Assembly (NCBI GenBank): GCA_951329385.1
Contig: OX589611.1
Coordinates: 10,723,959 to 10,787,958, forward strand
DNA: 64,000 nucleotides
Direction of reading: 5' to 3'
Source of the DNA: Polia nebulosa
Lineage: Eukaryota > Arthropoda > Insecta > Lepidoptera > Noctuidae
Shown here: positions 1-9,903 of the stretch, piece by piece
Layout of the letters: each line of letters starts with the position of its first letter
Numbering within the stretch: the stretch's first letter is position 1
The notes under the pieces: model-generated
What the model was told of the DNA's origin: nothing
What the model saw: only the letters and a program-made list of their open reading frames with translations
Database searches by the model: none
Made by a program: the position numbers and the translations under genes

Positions 1-92
1 GTTCGATGACAATGCATTTTTATGGTAAACATGACCAGAATCGACATCCAGGATTAGTTGTAGATAAAGGAACTCTTCAATACTTAACAGCA

Positions 93-176
93 CGGACACT
101 CCTGTTCCATCCTGCCCGGAGTGCCCAGGGGCGAGGTAACTCTGTTTCGAATTTATCCTCAACCCCCAGGGCAGGG
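93..176 (-). mobile_element. R1-type LINE 3' UTR fragment
   Basis: A short internal piece of the GC-rich 3' UTR that recurs thirteen times in this window. It carries the shared blocks cccaggggcgaggtaactc and ctgtttcgaatttatcc. The terminal block with the T-run seen in fuller copies is missing, so both ends are lost. Orientation follows the fuller copies, whose poly-A lies on the minus strand. Confidence 0.6.
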
Positions 177-262
177 GGTGTCTTGTGTATGTGAGTTTAA
201 TAGTTTGTGAACGCACCCACGATACAGAAGTAATTCCTTGGAGCATGTCAATTTTGTAATTC
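177..262 (+). repeat. Tail fragment of tRNA-like SINE
   Basis: The segment gtgtcttgtgtatgtgagtt followed by gtgaacgcaccc and agtaattcctt matches the 3' half of the tRNA-like repeat at 13828-14008. The tRNA-like head is absent. It abuts the R1-type fragment directly. Confidence 0.55.
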
Positions 263-354
263 GTGTGTGCGCGCGCTGCGCGTCAAACTACACGGAAACA
301 GAAAATCTTTTAAACCAATGTAAACTTTGAGATCGGTATATAAATATATACAGT

Positions 355-665
355 TCATCATCATCATCATCATCATCATTTCAGCAGAAAGACGTCCACT
401 GCTGGACATCTTTCAAGCCTTCTGATGAGGCCCATTGTGAGCGACCACGTTTCGGTTCCATAAGTCATCACTGGCAACACGCACTGGTTCGTCTTGAGAC
501 ACCGTGGTATGTGAGACGAGAAGATACCACGCAACTTCCCGAACGCCGCCCAGCCGAGTCGGATTCGACAGTTGACCTCTTTCTCGAAGTTAGCCCTTAC
601 TAACTGGACAGTTTCTCCCGTCGACGTACTCGTCTAAAACTTCGAGTGTAGTCTCCGATCTTGAT
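355..665 (-). pseudogene. RTE-like LINE reverse transcriptase C-terminal fragment with (TGA)n tail
   Basis: On the minus strand the segment reads the end of a non-LTR reverse transcriptase. One frame includes RLGWAAFGKLRGIFSS and later QCVLPVMTYGTETWSL, a block I recognise from RTE-type LINEs common in moth genomes. The copy is 5'-truncated and its upstream part is frame-disturbed. The 3' side runs into a TCA/TGA trinucleotide array (355-379), as these elements usually end. It has no coding capacity today. Confidence 0.75.
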
Positions 666-1394
666 AGGATATACTGTTAATGAGTATTATTTATTGCATT
701 TAATAAAATTACACACACAATCATACATTACACACACATGTCACACAGCCTAGCAAATTTGTAAACGTGGCACATTGTTAACCTGTCCTATTTCATATTT
801 ATTGACTTGTTATTTGGTTTTGTTTTCTTGTTTTGTTAATGTTATACTGATGCCCTATAAACAGGCTTGCCTTAACTGGGAAATCAGTAAGTCAAATTCC
901 TCGATGCTACTCTAATGACTGTAAGCGTGCTATAAGTGTGATGGTAGGATAGGCCTAGTGCCTGTAACACAGGTTAATTCCTAGCGCTGATCTTTGTCTT
1001 GCCCTGCCGTTTGCTGTAACTTGCCCTAGTTATATGTCATAATAAAATTTATGTATAATGTAGTATTTAGGATGAGATGTAAGTACTCAGACTTTTTGTT
1101 TTTAAACAAAAAATTGAATATGAAATGAAATTGTCTATTGGAACCTAGCGTTGCGATAACCGTTATGTCACGGCTTGTTCGTGGGTCCACGGACGAAAGT
1201 GTCACGAGGTTGCCACGACGTACTATCTAACGTCTGCGGATCTCAATAATATGTATTCATAGACCGAACAAGACTGACAAAACAGTCACGGTGACAAAAG
1301 TTACTCGTGCGCGCTAGCAGTTGTTTTCGTACGGTTTGTGAATTTAGCTGGAGTCAAGTTTAAAAAGTATTCAGTTTTCTTTGATACCGAATAC
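666..1394. other. Anonymous AT-rich stretch, no gene seen
   Basis: I see no open frame, splice-bounded exon or recognisable repeat here. If the UGT reads through from upstream, this is part of the intron before its penultimate exon. Confidence 0.4.
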
Positions 1395-1575
1395 AGTCAA
1401 TTTGTGTAGAAACTTAAGACACAAAACTACACCAATTTTACATCACAATATCAACAAGTAATACATTTTCGAATAATAAAAACAGTTACTGAAGTTCACT
1501 CGAAAAAATCCCGGAAAAAAAAACCCGTGCGGTTGCTAGTAGCCACAAGCTCCTCAATAAAACAATGTGCATTTA
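1395..1575 (+). repeat. Diverged duplicate of 6465-6630
   Basis: The core agacacaaaactacaccaat followed by catcacaatatc, then cagttactgaagttcactcg, is matched with a few changes at 6465-6630 in the same orientation. This copy ends just before the splice acceptor of the UGT penultimate exon. It is either a dispersed repeat or a remnant of a tandem UGT duplication that retained intron sequence. Confidence 0.5.
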
Positions 1576-1584
1576 TCTTTGCAG

Positions 1585-1804
1585 GGCATCCCAAAGTAAA
1601 GTTATTCATAACACAAGGCGGTCTACAATCAACAGACGAGGCTATCACAGCAGGAGTACCGCTGATCGGTGTACCAATGTTGGCTGACCAATGGTTCAAT
1701 GTGGAAAAATATTTGTATCACAAGATTGGATTGAGATTAGATTTGGAATCTCTCACTGAAGAACAGTTCAAGAATGCTATTACTACTGTTATTGAGGATG
1801 GCAG
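1585..1804 (+). CDS. UDP-glycosyltransferase, penultimate coding exon
   Basis: This is the C-terminal sugar-donor-binding part of an insect UDP-glycosyltransferase. Such enzymes conjugate small lipophilic compounds to UDP-sugars in the ER membrane. The exon starts after an acceptor (tttgcag) with two bases completing a codon, then reads HPKVKLFITQGGLQSTDEAI. It goes on through GVPLIGVPMLADQWFNVEKY, the UGT signature with the QGG and DQ donor-contact positions. It ends ...VIEDG plus AG before donor gtttgt, in phase 2. Both phases fit the next coding exon at 4971. The wording resembles lepidopteran family 33. Earlier exons with the signal peptide and aglycone domain are not in the window. No stop or frameshift is seen here. 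Confidence 0.93.
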
Positions 1805-2009
1805 GTTTGTAAAGTTCAGAAAGTTACTTTTGCCGAAATGTACTGATAGATGGCTTGCTGAGCGGCAAGAGCCTAGTGTGTAGCCAATTGAAAAGAACGA
1901 TCTGTACCCCGAGTGTGAGTTTTTTAACGTACTAGATCGTGTTAAAGTAAACGTCAATTTGTACTAAAACTGTATAAGCGCCGCCTGGTGACAATAACGG
2001 GTAACCTCT

Positions 2010-2545
2010 TTTTTAAAAAAAGGAAGAGGTTCTATGTTTGTATTTGTTTTTTTTTACTTTGTATGTCCACCGATTTCTCTGTCAGTTGTGAACCGATTTT
2101 CAAAATTCTTTTTTTATCCGAAAAAGTATACTTCATACGGATAAAATTTATATGGTGGTCCCATATAAATTTTATCTAATTCTTTTGAAAAAATCAACAA
2201 AAATAAAAAAATGTGTATACGTGGGTGACATTTTGGTCTCCTCCAATTATGAGTATGTTCAAATTCCATGTTCCATGTCATTGGGGTTATCGGACGTAAC
2301 TTTAATGTTTAGTTTTAGTTCTGGGGTATAACAACTAAAAAGTGAAAAATAAAAAACTTTTTTACAATAAATACAACCGACTCCCAAAAAAGAAAATACA
2401 CTTAAAATTGAAAAATAACTTTAATTTCGGATGTCGGTGTCAATTAATGAAGAAATAAAATACAAACACCGACTTCCGAAATTAAAGTTATTTATTAATT
2501 TTAAGTGTATTTTTTTTTTGGAAGTCGGTTGTATTTTTTTCTACA
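2010..2545 (+). repeat. Foldback repeat, ACCGACTT family
   Basis: The left arm acaaccgactcccaaaaaag...aataactttaatttcggatg is answered by accgacttccgaaattaaag...ggaagtcggttgtattt, giving a hairpin around 2382-2536. The 5' flank contains the family blocks aaaatttatatggtggtccc and ggggtataacaactaaaaag. Related copies lie at 8715, 31262, 31985, 35682, 40203 and 40745. No coding capacity. Confidence 0.75.
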
Positions 2546-2699
2546 CGATTTGAAATTAAGCGAACGTTTACGCAAACACATTCGAATGCCAGGCCCTCTG
2601 TAATATTCACAATCGGCACCGATATACGACTCGCAAGAGCACCATTTTATCTAATCAGATATGTCAACCCCATCGTGCCTTTTACTATTGTTACATTAA

Positions 2700-3770
2700 T
2701 AATAGTTAATAATATTAGTTTGTAATACGCCTAAAAGAGAAAATAAAAATGTTTATTATTATTTATTATTATCTCGTTTATTTATTTTTCTTACATATTA
2801 TTAAATACATTTTGAAATATTACTTAAAAAAGAAATATATAAAAATATTAACCCATTAGTAGTACTTATTATTATTTCGTATATTTATTTTTACACATAT
2901 TATTTACATTTTTAAATATTTTTAAAAGAAAACATATAAAAAAAACATTTAAAAATATAAAAAATAGTAGTCCACCGGTATCGGGAGCTGGGTCCAAGCT
3001 ACCGGTGGTTAGGGCTCCGGAGACAGGAACCTCCTCACAATGCGAGCCGTGTCAAGGAGTACTGCCTTCTGAATCAGGCCCTTGATCCAACCGCGCAACG
3101 ACAGCTTCGACAGGCGGTCGTCGAGGCTTTTGGCCATCAGGCCATTGGCGGTAACGACTATCGGCACAATGACAGTCGAGTCCACATTCCACATATCGAC
3201 AACCTCGTGATATTTAATTTGTTTCTCTTTTTCAGCTTTCACGCGGTTCTTGTCATGTGGGATGGTGACATCGATTATCATTGTGCGGCGCGCTAATCGG
3301 TATATCACCACTATATCCGGCTTATTGGTAACAATAGTCCTGTCAGTGATGATAGACCGATCCCAGTACAACGTGACATGGTCATTTTCGAGAACTGGGT
3401 CGGGCACATACTTATAATACGGTACCTCAGAATCTACAAGTTTGTATTTCAAAGCAAGTTGCTGGTGGATAATCCTGGCCACTTGGTTATGCCTGTGCAA
3501 ATACTCGCCGTTAGCCAGACGAGAACATCCAGAGATAATATATCTGATGGACTCACCCGGACGGTGGCATGCCCGACACACGTCAACCGTCCCATCCTTC
3601 ATAATATGCCTCCGGTAGTTGTTCGTCAAGATAACTTCGTCCATAACCGCACAGACAAAACCTTCAGTTTCCCCGAAGAGGTCACCAAACCGTAGCCAGG
3701 CCACGGACGCCAGGCGACATCATCCCCATGATGATCTACATCAGGCCCATGAAGAGCCTGATGTAGATTA
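2700..3770 (-). mobile_element. Dong-like (R4-clade) LINE, 5'-truncated copy
   Basis: A minus-strand LINE 3' end: reading frame at 3009-3704, then an AT-rich 3' UTR down to about 2700. The frame's upstream edge meets a (TTA)n tract at about 3767-3782, and the 3' end lies near another TTATTA-rich stretch (2750-2775). Dong elements are known to target TAA repeats, which fits. A perfect 13-bp inverted repeat (atctacatcaggc / gcctgatgtagat, 3734-3768) sits at the 5' truncation point. Confidence 0.65.
3009..3704 (-). CDS. LINE C-terminal region: zinc knuckle and restriction-like endonuclease
   Basis: An open frame of 231 codons from a retrotransposon polyprotein. It opens with AWLRFGDLFGETEGFVCA, then a zinc-knuckle-like block CRACHRPGESIRYIISGC at about residues 43-60, where the expected histidine reads as tyrosine. 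The C-terminal half holds the restriction-like endonuclease pattern KPDIVVIYR...MIIDVTIPHD...KAEKEKQIKY. The second conserved aspartate (usually VIDR) also reads as tyrosine. The clade call (R4/Dong rather than R2) rests on this C-terminal wording and the TAA context. The reverse transcriptase core is missing because of 5' truncation. The frame is intact but probably non-functional. Confidence 0.75.
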   Translation of the reverse strand: MAWLRFGDLFGETEGFVCAVMDEVILTNNYRRHIMKDGTVDVCRACHRPGESIRYIISGCSRLANGEYLHRHNQVARIIHQQLALKYKLVDSEVPYYKYVPDPVLENDHVTLYWDRSIITDRTIVTNKPDIVVIYRLARRTMIIDVTIPHDKNRVKAEKEKQIKYHEVVDMWNVDSTVIVPIVVTANGLMAKSLDDRLSKLSLRGWIKGLIQKAVLLDTARIVRRFLSPEP

Positions 3771-3981
3771 TTATTATTATTAAATTCCGAAAAAAAATTG
3801 GATTCTGTCATACTAATTTTGATCAGCTGATGATGTTTTTTTTTAAAGAAAGCCCAATTTTTTTGGGAATTGACTAAGACTTCCTTGAAGAAAGTAAAAA
3901 AGCAGAAGCATTACTTAAAATAATTATGACCATTTCTGTTACATCCTGTAGATCGGGCTCTAAAATGGCTGACGTTTGAAG

Positions 3982-4122
3982 GGAAATCATCCAATGACTT
4001 CGCCCGGTCTAGGTGGAATGAGAGGGCGTGTCAGACTTTTACTGACTAAAACCCACCCCTGTTCCTTCAGTTGCCTGAGTGCCCAGGGGCGCGGTAACTC
4101 TGTTTCGAACTTATCCGCTACG
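3982..4122 (-). mobile_element. R1-type LINE 3' tail, perfect 12-bp TSD
   Basis: Shared family text (ggaaatcatccaatgac, ttttactgactaaaaccc, gcgcggtaactctgtttcga) lies between perfect direct repeats tgacgtttgaag at 3970-3981 and 4123-4134. No A-tail is present between the 3' end and the duplication, unlike most copies. Inserted in the UGT intron. Confidence 0.85.
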
Positions 4123-4970
4123 TGACGTTTGAAGCCTGGTATCTAAAAATGAAGTAATTAGTAGAAATGTATAATTTTTGTTTTGAGTTGTTGAGACCAT
4201 AATAAATCCCTTATTAAATTACATGAAATCAAACATTGATTCCACAATTTTCCTGCAAAGCAAAAAGGAAAACCTCTAAGTAAATTAAAAGGACCTCAAT
4301 CTATATTATTTTAATGTTATTAGACAGCGTTGAGAAGAAAATTCTTATGGGAGAATATACTTTCAGTTTATTAAAAAATTAAGTGCATCAGTACGTTTTT
4401 TTCTTCAACGTCGTCATATGATTAATTCAGTTCCTAAACTTTCTCTGTTAAAAAGGAAATGTCAGCAATAATCTAATAGCTCTTACTTTCCAAATCAAAA
4501 AGGAAACATCGACTTAAGAAACTTTGGCAAACCTACATTCTACATCTATTTGAAAAAAATCCTTCATTCATTGACCGGACAGCCTTTAAAGCTAGGTCTA
4601 GAAGCATTTTCGTAAATTAATTCCTTTATGTAGTTCAATAGCGGATGTAAGTTTGTCATTTTTATAAAGTTAGCTATATCGCCTTTTTTATGAAACATCT
4701 TTTGGCCCATCGGTAAAACGGCATGAAATATTATAAAAAAATTGATTATAAAAAAAAACTTATGATTTAGACAAAGTTCATTGTGGGTTAGAATACCTAT
4801 ACAAAACTTAAAAACTAGTGCTAGTACTGTTAGAAAAATATTATTCTTAATTTTTAGACACCAACGCCAACGTCCCAGTATGGGACTGTCCTACCTGTCC
4901 GCTATAGTTTTCAAGATTCTGTTGGGGCATTTAGCGGTTTTAATTTTACCTTTGTTCCTCTTGGTTCCAG

Positions 4971-5253
4971 CTATCGCCGCAACATAGAAAAATTGCGCAG
5001 CGTTATAAAGGATGAACCTATGGCTCCACTGGAACGTGCCGTGTGGTGGACGGAGCACGTGTTGCGTCACGGCGGTGCGAAACATCTGCGCGCGCCCGCC
5101 GCTAACATGTCGTGGACAGAGTACCTGGAACTAGAACTGGTATTCATCTTACTGCTAGGTCTATTAGCCATAATTGCAGTATTTATCACTGCCTTGTATG
5201 TTTTGTATAAATATTTCACCAGTGGTGTCAGTGTTAAGCTAAAAAGTAACTAA
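4971..5253 (+). CDS. UDP-glycosyltransferase, last coding exon
   Basis: Follows acceptor ttggttccag. The first base completes the serine codon split from 1804, then the frame reads YRRNIEKLRSVIKDEPMAPL and RAVWWTEHVLRHGGAKHLRA. It continues through the hydrophobic anchor VFILLLGLLAIIAVFITALY to a short lysine-bearing tail and TAA. This is the usual UGT C-terminus: end of the donor domain, one membrane helix and a basic cytoplasmic tail holding the enzyme in the ER. A poly-A signal follows 18 bases after the stop. The exon is free of stops and well conserved, so the gene is probably functional. Its relic copy is at 21325-21576. Confidence 0.95.
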
Positions 5254-5270
5254 GAAAAGTTTGTTTTGTA

Positions 5271-5276
5271 AATAAA
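5271..5276 (+). promoter_or_regulatory. Poly-A signal of the UGT
   Basis: An AATAAA hexamer 18 bases past the TAA stop, in gtaaataaaatatttt. It is the first such signal after the last exon. Confidence 0.75.
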
Positions 5277-5308
5277 ATATTTTTTGTTTTATATGTCTTT
5301 TATTTCAT

Positions 5309-5352
5309 AAGCCGACCCCAAGATAGTTGGGAAAAGGCTAGGCAGATTGATT
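5309..5352 (+). mobile_element. Micro-insertion: 3' tail of 5S-like SINE
   Basis: Only the last 40-odd bases of the SINE are present (gccgaccccaagatagttgg...ggctaggcagattga). They are flanked by near-identical tgtcttttattt / tgtcttttactt. It is an extremely 5'-truncated insertion about 30 bases beyond the UGT poly-A signal. Confidence 0.75.
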
Positions 5353-5424
5353 TTGTGTCTTTTACTTAATTTTGTTCTAAGGTACGGTTGATCAGTAAAT
5401 AACACAATTACAGTAGTTAACTGT

Positions 5425-5505
5425 AGTTAATAGTTAACACCACCTCTCAGAGAGGAGGCCTGTGCCCCAGCAGTAGGGACATTAAAAGGCTGATGATTAC
5501 AGTAG
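5425..5505 (+). repeat. LINE 3' tail fragment (gaggaggcctgtgccccag type)
   Basis: The text agagaggaggcctgtgcccc, agcagtagggacattaaaag and gctgatgattac matches the tails at 33905, 60755 and 61825. Upstream parts are missing. Confidence 0.6.
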
Positions 5506-6464
5506 TTAATGTAACTGTGGTTTATGGATAAATTAGATATCCATACGAAATTAGGAGTAAGGTATATGCGAAAGTCCTGTCTGTTTTTTTTGTTTGTTTC
5601 GTTTTCTCTCTCAGGAGAGACCACTAATCCATTTTTGATGGATTCGGTATAGAGATTAGTTGAACTTTGAAGAAGGACAGAGGCTACTCAATGTAATTAT
5701 TTTACATAGACAAAGTCACGGGTACTAGCCAGAAGATTATAAGGTAAAACAACGAGGAAATCTCAGATTAAATATAATAATTATGATACCCGTAAGTGAA
5801 TAATCATGAAAACAGACAAGGCTTAAAGTTACGTGACTAGGTTCTTAAGAAGTTGGCCTTGTACCCACTAATGTGCAATTGTATTCTAGACAAAACGTTG
5901 AATTACGGGTAATAAGGTACTGGTTTAGAAATCACTATCACGCAATGTAGGTACAGTCAGCGTCAGTATGTGCTAATCCGAGAGTTTTAAAAGGTTACGC
6001 TGCTATAACATTGAATTTTTTACGAATAATCTAAAGAATATTTCAAAAAGAGTTCATTGTTTCAACTCGGATTCGAATCATCGTGTCACTGAACGACGTC
6101 ATATTCATACGTAAAGTAAAGCTAGTTTGACAAACTCGCCAAATCATCAAAAAGATCGGTTTTCACTACCCCAGCAATGATATTACCAATACAGCCGAGG
6201 AGTTTTTTTTTTATTATTAATTGTGGCTATACCACTGGCTTGGTTACAAGACCTTTAAGCCAAGTCTTAATTTGATCACCATCACTTTTTCTTTTTCTCC
6301 ATTAGAATGCAGATGTAACACATTCTAATGTATTTTGCAGTATTTGGCAATAAATTTGTCGAGTCAGCCTTCGCGCCAAACTTCGCTGAGGTAGTCTCTA
6401 CTACAATAAATTCTCAGCTATATTTTACCGAGGTCGCTGCTGTTTTAATGATTCCACGTAGTGT

Positions 6465-6630
6465 CCAGTTGCGTAGATTCTTGAGACACAAAACTACACC
6501 AATTTTATATCACAATATCTACTAGGAATCAATAAGCGAATAATTAAAACAGCCACTGAGCTTCACTCGAGAAAATCCTGCCAAAAATCTCCGTGGGGAT
6601 AAGCTATACGGCGACCACAGCCCCAAAAAC
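6465..6630 (+). repeat. Second copy of the 1395-1575 segment
   Basis: Same orientation, 5.07 kb downstream of the first copy, with shared blocks gagacacaaaactacaccaa, tatcacaatatctac and cactgagcttcactcgagaa. No UGT exon follows it here. Confidence 0.5.
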
Positions 6631-7259
6631 GCGTCGTGTCAACTTGACATTCAAATAATAACGATAAGAAGTTGCCCTTACATCTCCATCAGCACAATAC
6701 CTAGCCATCCGAAGGTTCGTTTAATTCCGAGATATCAACTAAATGCGTTCAATTCTCACCCTTATCTCTGTAATGGTGGAGGAGAGTTTACTCATGAGCG
6801 GAACTGGCGGGGCCTTAATGCTAGCGTGGAAATGATTATGATTGTGATTATATTTGATGTATGGTAATGAGGGCTATTTTTTTGGCGGGGAGAGTTAGAG
6901 TGTAAAGTTTAAGGTTTCATTGGACGGATTTTTTAGGGTCAGATTAAGTGTTCAAGAGATTTTATTCCAGAAAAATCACCTGCCCGTCTTTATTTTTGGT
7001 TTGGCTTCATGTTTTTGTTTTTAGTTTTTGAGACTGGAGCTATTTCTCAATTAATTGTGATTTTTGAAGTCGGTGGTTTTTTTGCTGTAAAAAGGTACTT
7101 ATTTTTTTCTTTTTTGAGTTGGGTAGGTTTAGGTTAGTGTTTTATTTATTTACAAATTATATTTGGCTTACAATGCATGTCGAGTACCCTCCATTTAGGC
7201 ATAGTAAATGCCTGTAGTTGAAGGCTCCACTCCACATTTTAAACGGCCAAATAGTTATA

Positions 7260-7589
7260 CAGGGTGTAAGGTACATGAACGCACATACGTGTACTAGTGA
7301 TTCAGTACATGATTCTGGACCCCCAGCATTGGAATTTTTCAGTTTAAAGACATTTATTCCTCAGATAAAAAGAACATTACAGTTCACTTACCTATTGAGA
7401 AATGTATAAAATATATTTAAAAGTACATAAATGCAATCTCTGTAACCACGCGGTGACGCGGTTATATAAAAAAACACGGAATTAAAATACTTTTTCGTCG
7501 GCTTTTTCGAAAAATTCCAACGCTAGGGGTCCAGAATCATGTACTGAATCACTAGTACGCGTATGTGCGTTCATGTACCTTACACCCTG
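7260..7589. mobile_element. MITE with ~80-bp terminal inverted repeats, TA target
   Basis: The left end cagggtgtaaggtacatgaa...ggaatttttc is repeated inverted at the right end with only about three differences over some 80 bases. TA dinucleotides flank both ends (7258-7259, 7590-7591). The 170-base centre has no reading frame. The TA duplication and CAGGGTG start suggest a Tc1/mariner-type non-autonomous element. Confidence 0.85.
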
Positions 7590-7630
7590 TATATAAAAAA
7601 GGAAAGAAAAAAAAGTACAATATAAAATTG

Positions 7631-8005
7631 TCATTGTAGGTTGTCACTCACGTGTCTGTCTGTCCATCTGTCCGTCGTCTGTCACACAGGTTTTACAGAT
7701 AAGCAGTTGAAGCTACAGTCTTTAAATCATCTTGTTGACCCAAAGCCATACAAATTGTCAAAAATTGATACGGAACCCTTTTTTTTTTGTAGGGAGGGAA
7801 ATCATCCAATGACATGGGAGCTCTAGGGTGGAGCGAGAGGGCGTGTCAAACTCTTACTGACTAAAACCCACCCCTGTTTCTTCCCTGCCCTGAATGCCCA
7901 GGGGCGCGGTAACTCTGTTTCGAATTTATCCACCACCCCTGGGCAGAAAGGGACCCTAAATCTGTGAAGTTCAACACGCACATGGTCGGTTATTATTTTT
8001 TATGT
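7631..8005 (+). repeat. GTTCCGTAC-family repeat split by an R1 tail
   Basis: The left part (7631-7783) has the family's cgtgtctgtctgtccatctg block, cagttgaagctacagtcttt and gatacggaaccc. The right part resumes after the LINE with ggaccctaaatctgtgaagt and acacgcacatggtcgg. This is the order seen uninterrupted at 17900-18140. Confidence 0.65.
7784..7950 (-). mobile_element. R1-type LINE 3' tail inside another repeat
   Basis: Begins with a T-run (poly-A on the minus strand), then gtagggagggaaatcatcca through ccacccctgggcag. It lies between ggaaccc and ggaccct of a GTTCCGTAC-family repeat, so it inserted later than that repeat. Confidence 0.8.
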
Positions 8006-8511
8006 GTAGGTGTATTATTTTTTATTTTTAATGCCTAATATGGACCATTGGAGAATATCGTCAACATACGTGAAGTGCAGTAAAGACCCTATAGAAACAT
8101 TGAAAAAAAAAATAACAAAGGAAGTTAAACAAAATAGAATTGCATGGCAAGCTTTCACCAACGACAAAAGAATCAGGTGGATCAGGCAAATAATCACGGA
8201 GAAATCGATGTGAAATAGATTGCTGAATGCATAACCTCCTCCTTTTTTGAAACTGATAAAAAAATAATCTAGTTGTTGTCATTAGGTTGTTTTGGAGTAA
8301 CTGCAACTACATTCCTCAGCCTCAAAGGAACATTTTGTAAATGGCACCGCTCTGCTGGCAAAATTATTGAGAAATTATTCTAGGTAATCCCAAAATGTGT
8401 TACACAGTGTTACGCGAATGGAAAGAATAAGAAATGATTTCTTCTTCTATTCGAAAGAATATGCAGTATTTTTTTTATTTTTTCCACGATGATTTTCAAA
8501 TTTTTTAAATA

Positions 8512-8706
8512 CCTTGGGCCCAGAAACTGGCTACATTAATTGCAGCATTCATCAGGTCCTCCATTGGACAGAAGTATGAGCACTTGGGATGTTCCAGTAC
8601 CTATGTGAGTCATGTTCTAGAAAGGGGCAAGAAACGGCTACGTAAGAGAAACTCTGAAAATAGCACTGATAGCAGAGTCAGTGGTGATCGACATGGTATG
8701 CAATAA
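8512..8706 (+). other. Unassigned exon-like open frame
   Basis: About 64 codons open without an ATG start, reading LATLIAAFIRSSIGQKYEHL and then a basic, serine-rich stretch GKKRLRKRNSENSTDS. A possible acceptor (cttgggcccag) precedes it and a possible donor (CATG|gtatgc) lies just before the stop. I do not recognise the family and see no partner exon. It could be a fragment of an unknown transposon or chance. Confidence 0.25.
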
Positions 8707-8714
8707 AAACTTCG

Positions 8715-9390
8715 GTTGTATTTTTTTATAATAAATACAACCGAATTCTAAAACTTGCAAAATAACTTTAATTTATGAAGTCGGCGTTTGTATTTTGTTT
8801 CTTCGTTATTTGACACTGACTTCCGAAATTAAAGTTATTTTGTAATTTTTAGAAGTCGGTTTTAATTTTTGTAAAAAAAAAAATATTTTTCACTTTTTAG
8901 TTGTTATAAAGTCTAAATATTATAGTTAAGCCCTAATGGATAACCCCAAAAACAAGGAATTTGAACATAATTGGAGACAATCAAAACGTCATCTGTGGAT
9001 ACATATTTTTTGTTGATGTTGATTTTTTTAAAAAGTATTTAATCAATTTCGATAAAATTTATATGGGACCATCTTTTTTTTGTGGGGTGGGAAATCATCC
9101 AATGACATCTCCCGCTCTAGGGTGGAGCCAGAGGCCGTGTCAGACTCTTACTGACTAAAACCCACCCCTGTTCCTTCCCTGCCTTGAATGCCCAGAGGAG
9201 CGTTAACTCTGTTTCGAATTTATCTACAACCCCTGGTGTGGCATAGAGTGGGACCACCTTTGAAGTATGATCTACCAAACAAAAGAAGAATCATCAAAAT
9301 CCGAGAAATAGTGTAACATACATACAAAAAAAAAACGTACAGACTAATTGAGAACCTCCTACTTTTGAAAGTCGGTTAAAAAGAAGACAT
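8715..9390 (-). repeat. Foldback repeat, ACCGACTT family, split by an R1 tail
   Basis: The hairpin arms (taatttatgaagtcggcgtt / cactgacttccgaaattaaa) lie at 8740-8865, followed by the family's ttagttgttataaag and gataaaatttatatgggacc. After the LINE at 9072-9249 it resumes with accacctttgaagtatgatc and ends gaacctcctacttttgaaag. Confidence 0.7.
9072..9249 (-). mobile_element. R1-type LINE 3' tail, TSD gggacca
   Basis: The T-run start and full tail text lie between gggacca at 9065-9071 and 9250-9256. The host repeat's gggaccacctttgaag is continuous once the LINE is removed. Insertion postdates the foldback repeat. Confidence 0.85.
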
Positions 9391-9392
9391 TT

Positions 9393-9437
9393 TGTGCCGA
9401 CCCCAAATAAATTGGGATAGCAAGGAGGGTGATGTTT
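9393..9437 (+). repeat. RTE-like LINE terminal tail
   Basis: The text tgccgaccccaaataaattgggatagcaag followed by gtgatg is the 3' tail of RTE-like LINEs also seen reversed at 29655 and 63165. Its first 12 bases match the SINE tail, which suggests the two share replication machinery. Confidence 0.6.
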
Positions 9438-9903
9438 TATTCGGTTTTGAAACTCTAAATGTTTGTGAACGTGAGATTTAATTTTACAAAGGCATTCAAA
9501 GAAGAAATTCCTAGTAAGGGGCAGGATTGCTTTCTTACTAAAATGCCAGTTGTTTATTATCTAGCGTAGTACCTACTTAATATTCTTTACTGATCGATAT
9601 ATATAAATCGATCGACATCATATTGTCAACCTGTTTACTTTGCAAGGGCATTGTCCTACTTTCCAACGCCAGATAAATAACTGGTTTGATTCTATTAGTT
9701 ATTATTCTTACTGAGAAGTTCTAAAATAAATCAGATTGCATGTTCTAAGTAATAATGTCAATTAGGATACTTTATTAACCCTTCATGAGAGGTTATCGTA
9801 GAGTTTCGGTAGACTCAGGTACCTAAAGAATAGATACCTAAAGTGAACACATGTAAAAAAAAAGTGTACACATGAACTTGTTCGTACACTTTACCCGACT
9901 TAA

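Larger units (their letters stand above)
1805..4970 (+). other. UGT intron of 3.2 kb filled with repeats
   Basis: The intron runs from donor AG|gtttgt to acceptor ttccag|C and joins a split AGC serine codon. It holds a foldback repeat (2010-2545), a Dong-like LINE 3' end (2700-3770) and an R1-type LINE tail (3982-4122). The matching intron in the UGT relic at 21577-21864 is only 288 bp, so this one probably grew by insertion. Confidence 0.8.

Noticed and set aside
355..379. Trinucleotide arrays (TCA, GAT, TTA) considered as a CRISPR-like or regulatory array
   Set aside because: Simple-sequence tails of LINEs; no spacer-repeat structure anywhere in the window.
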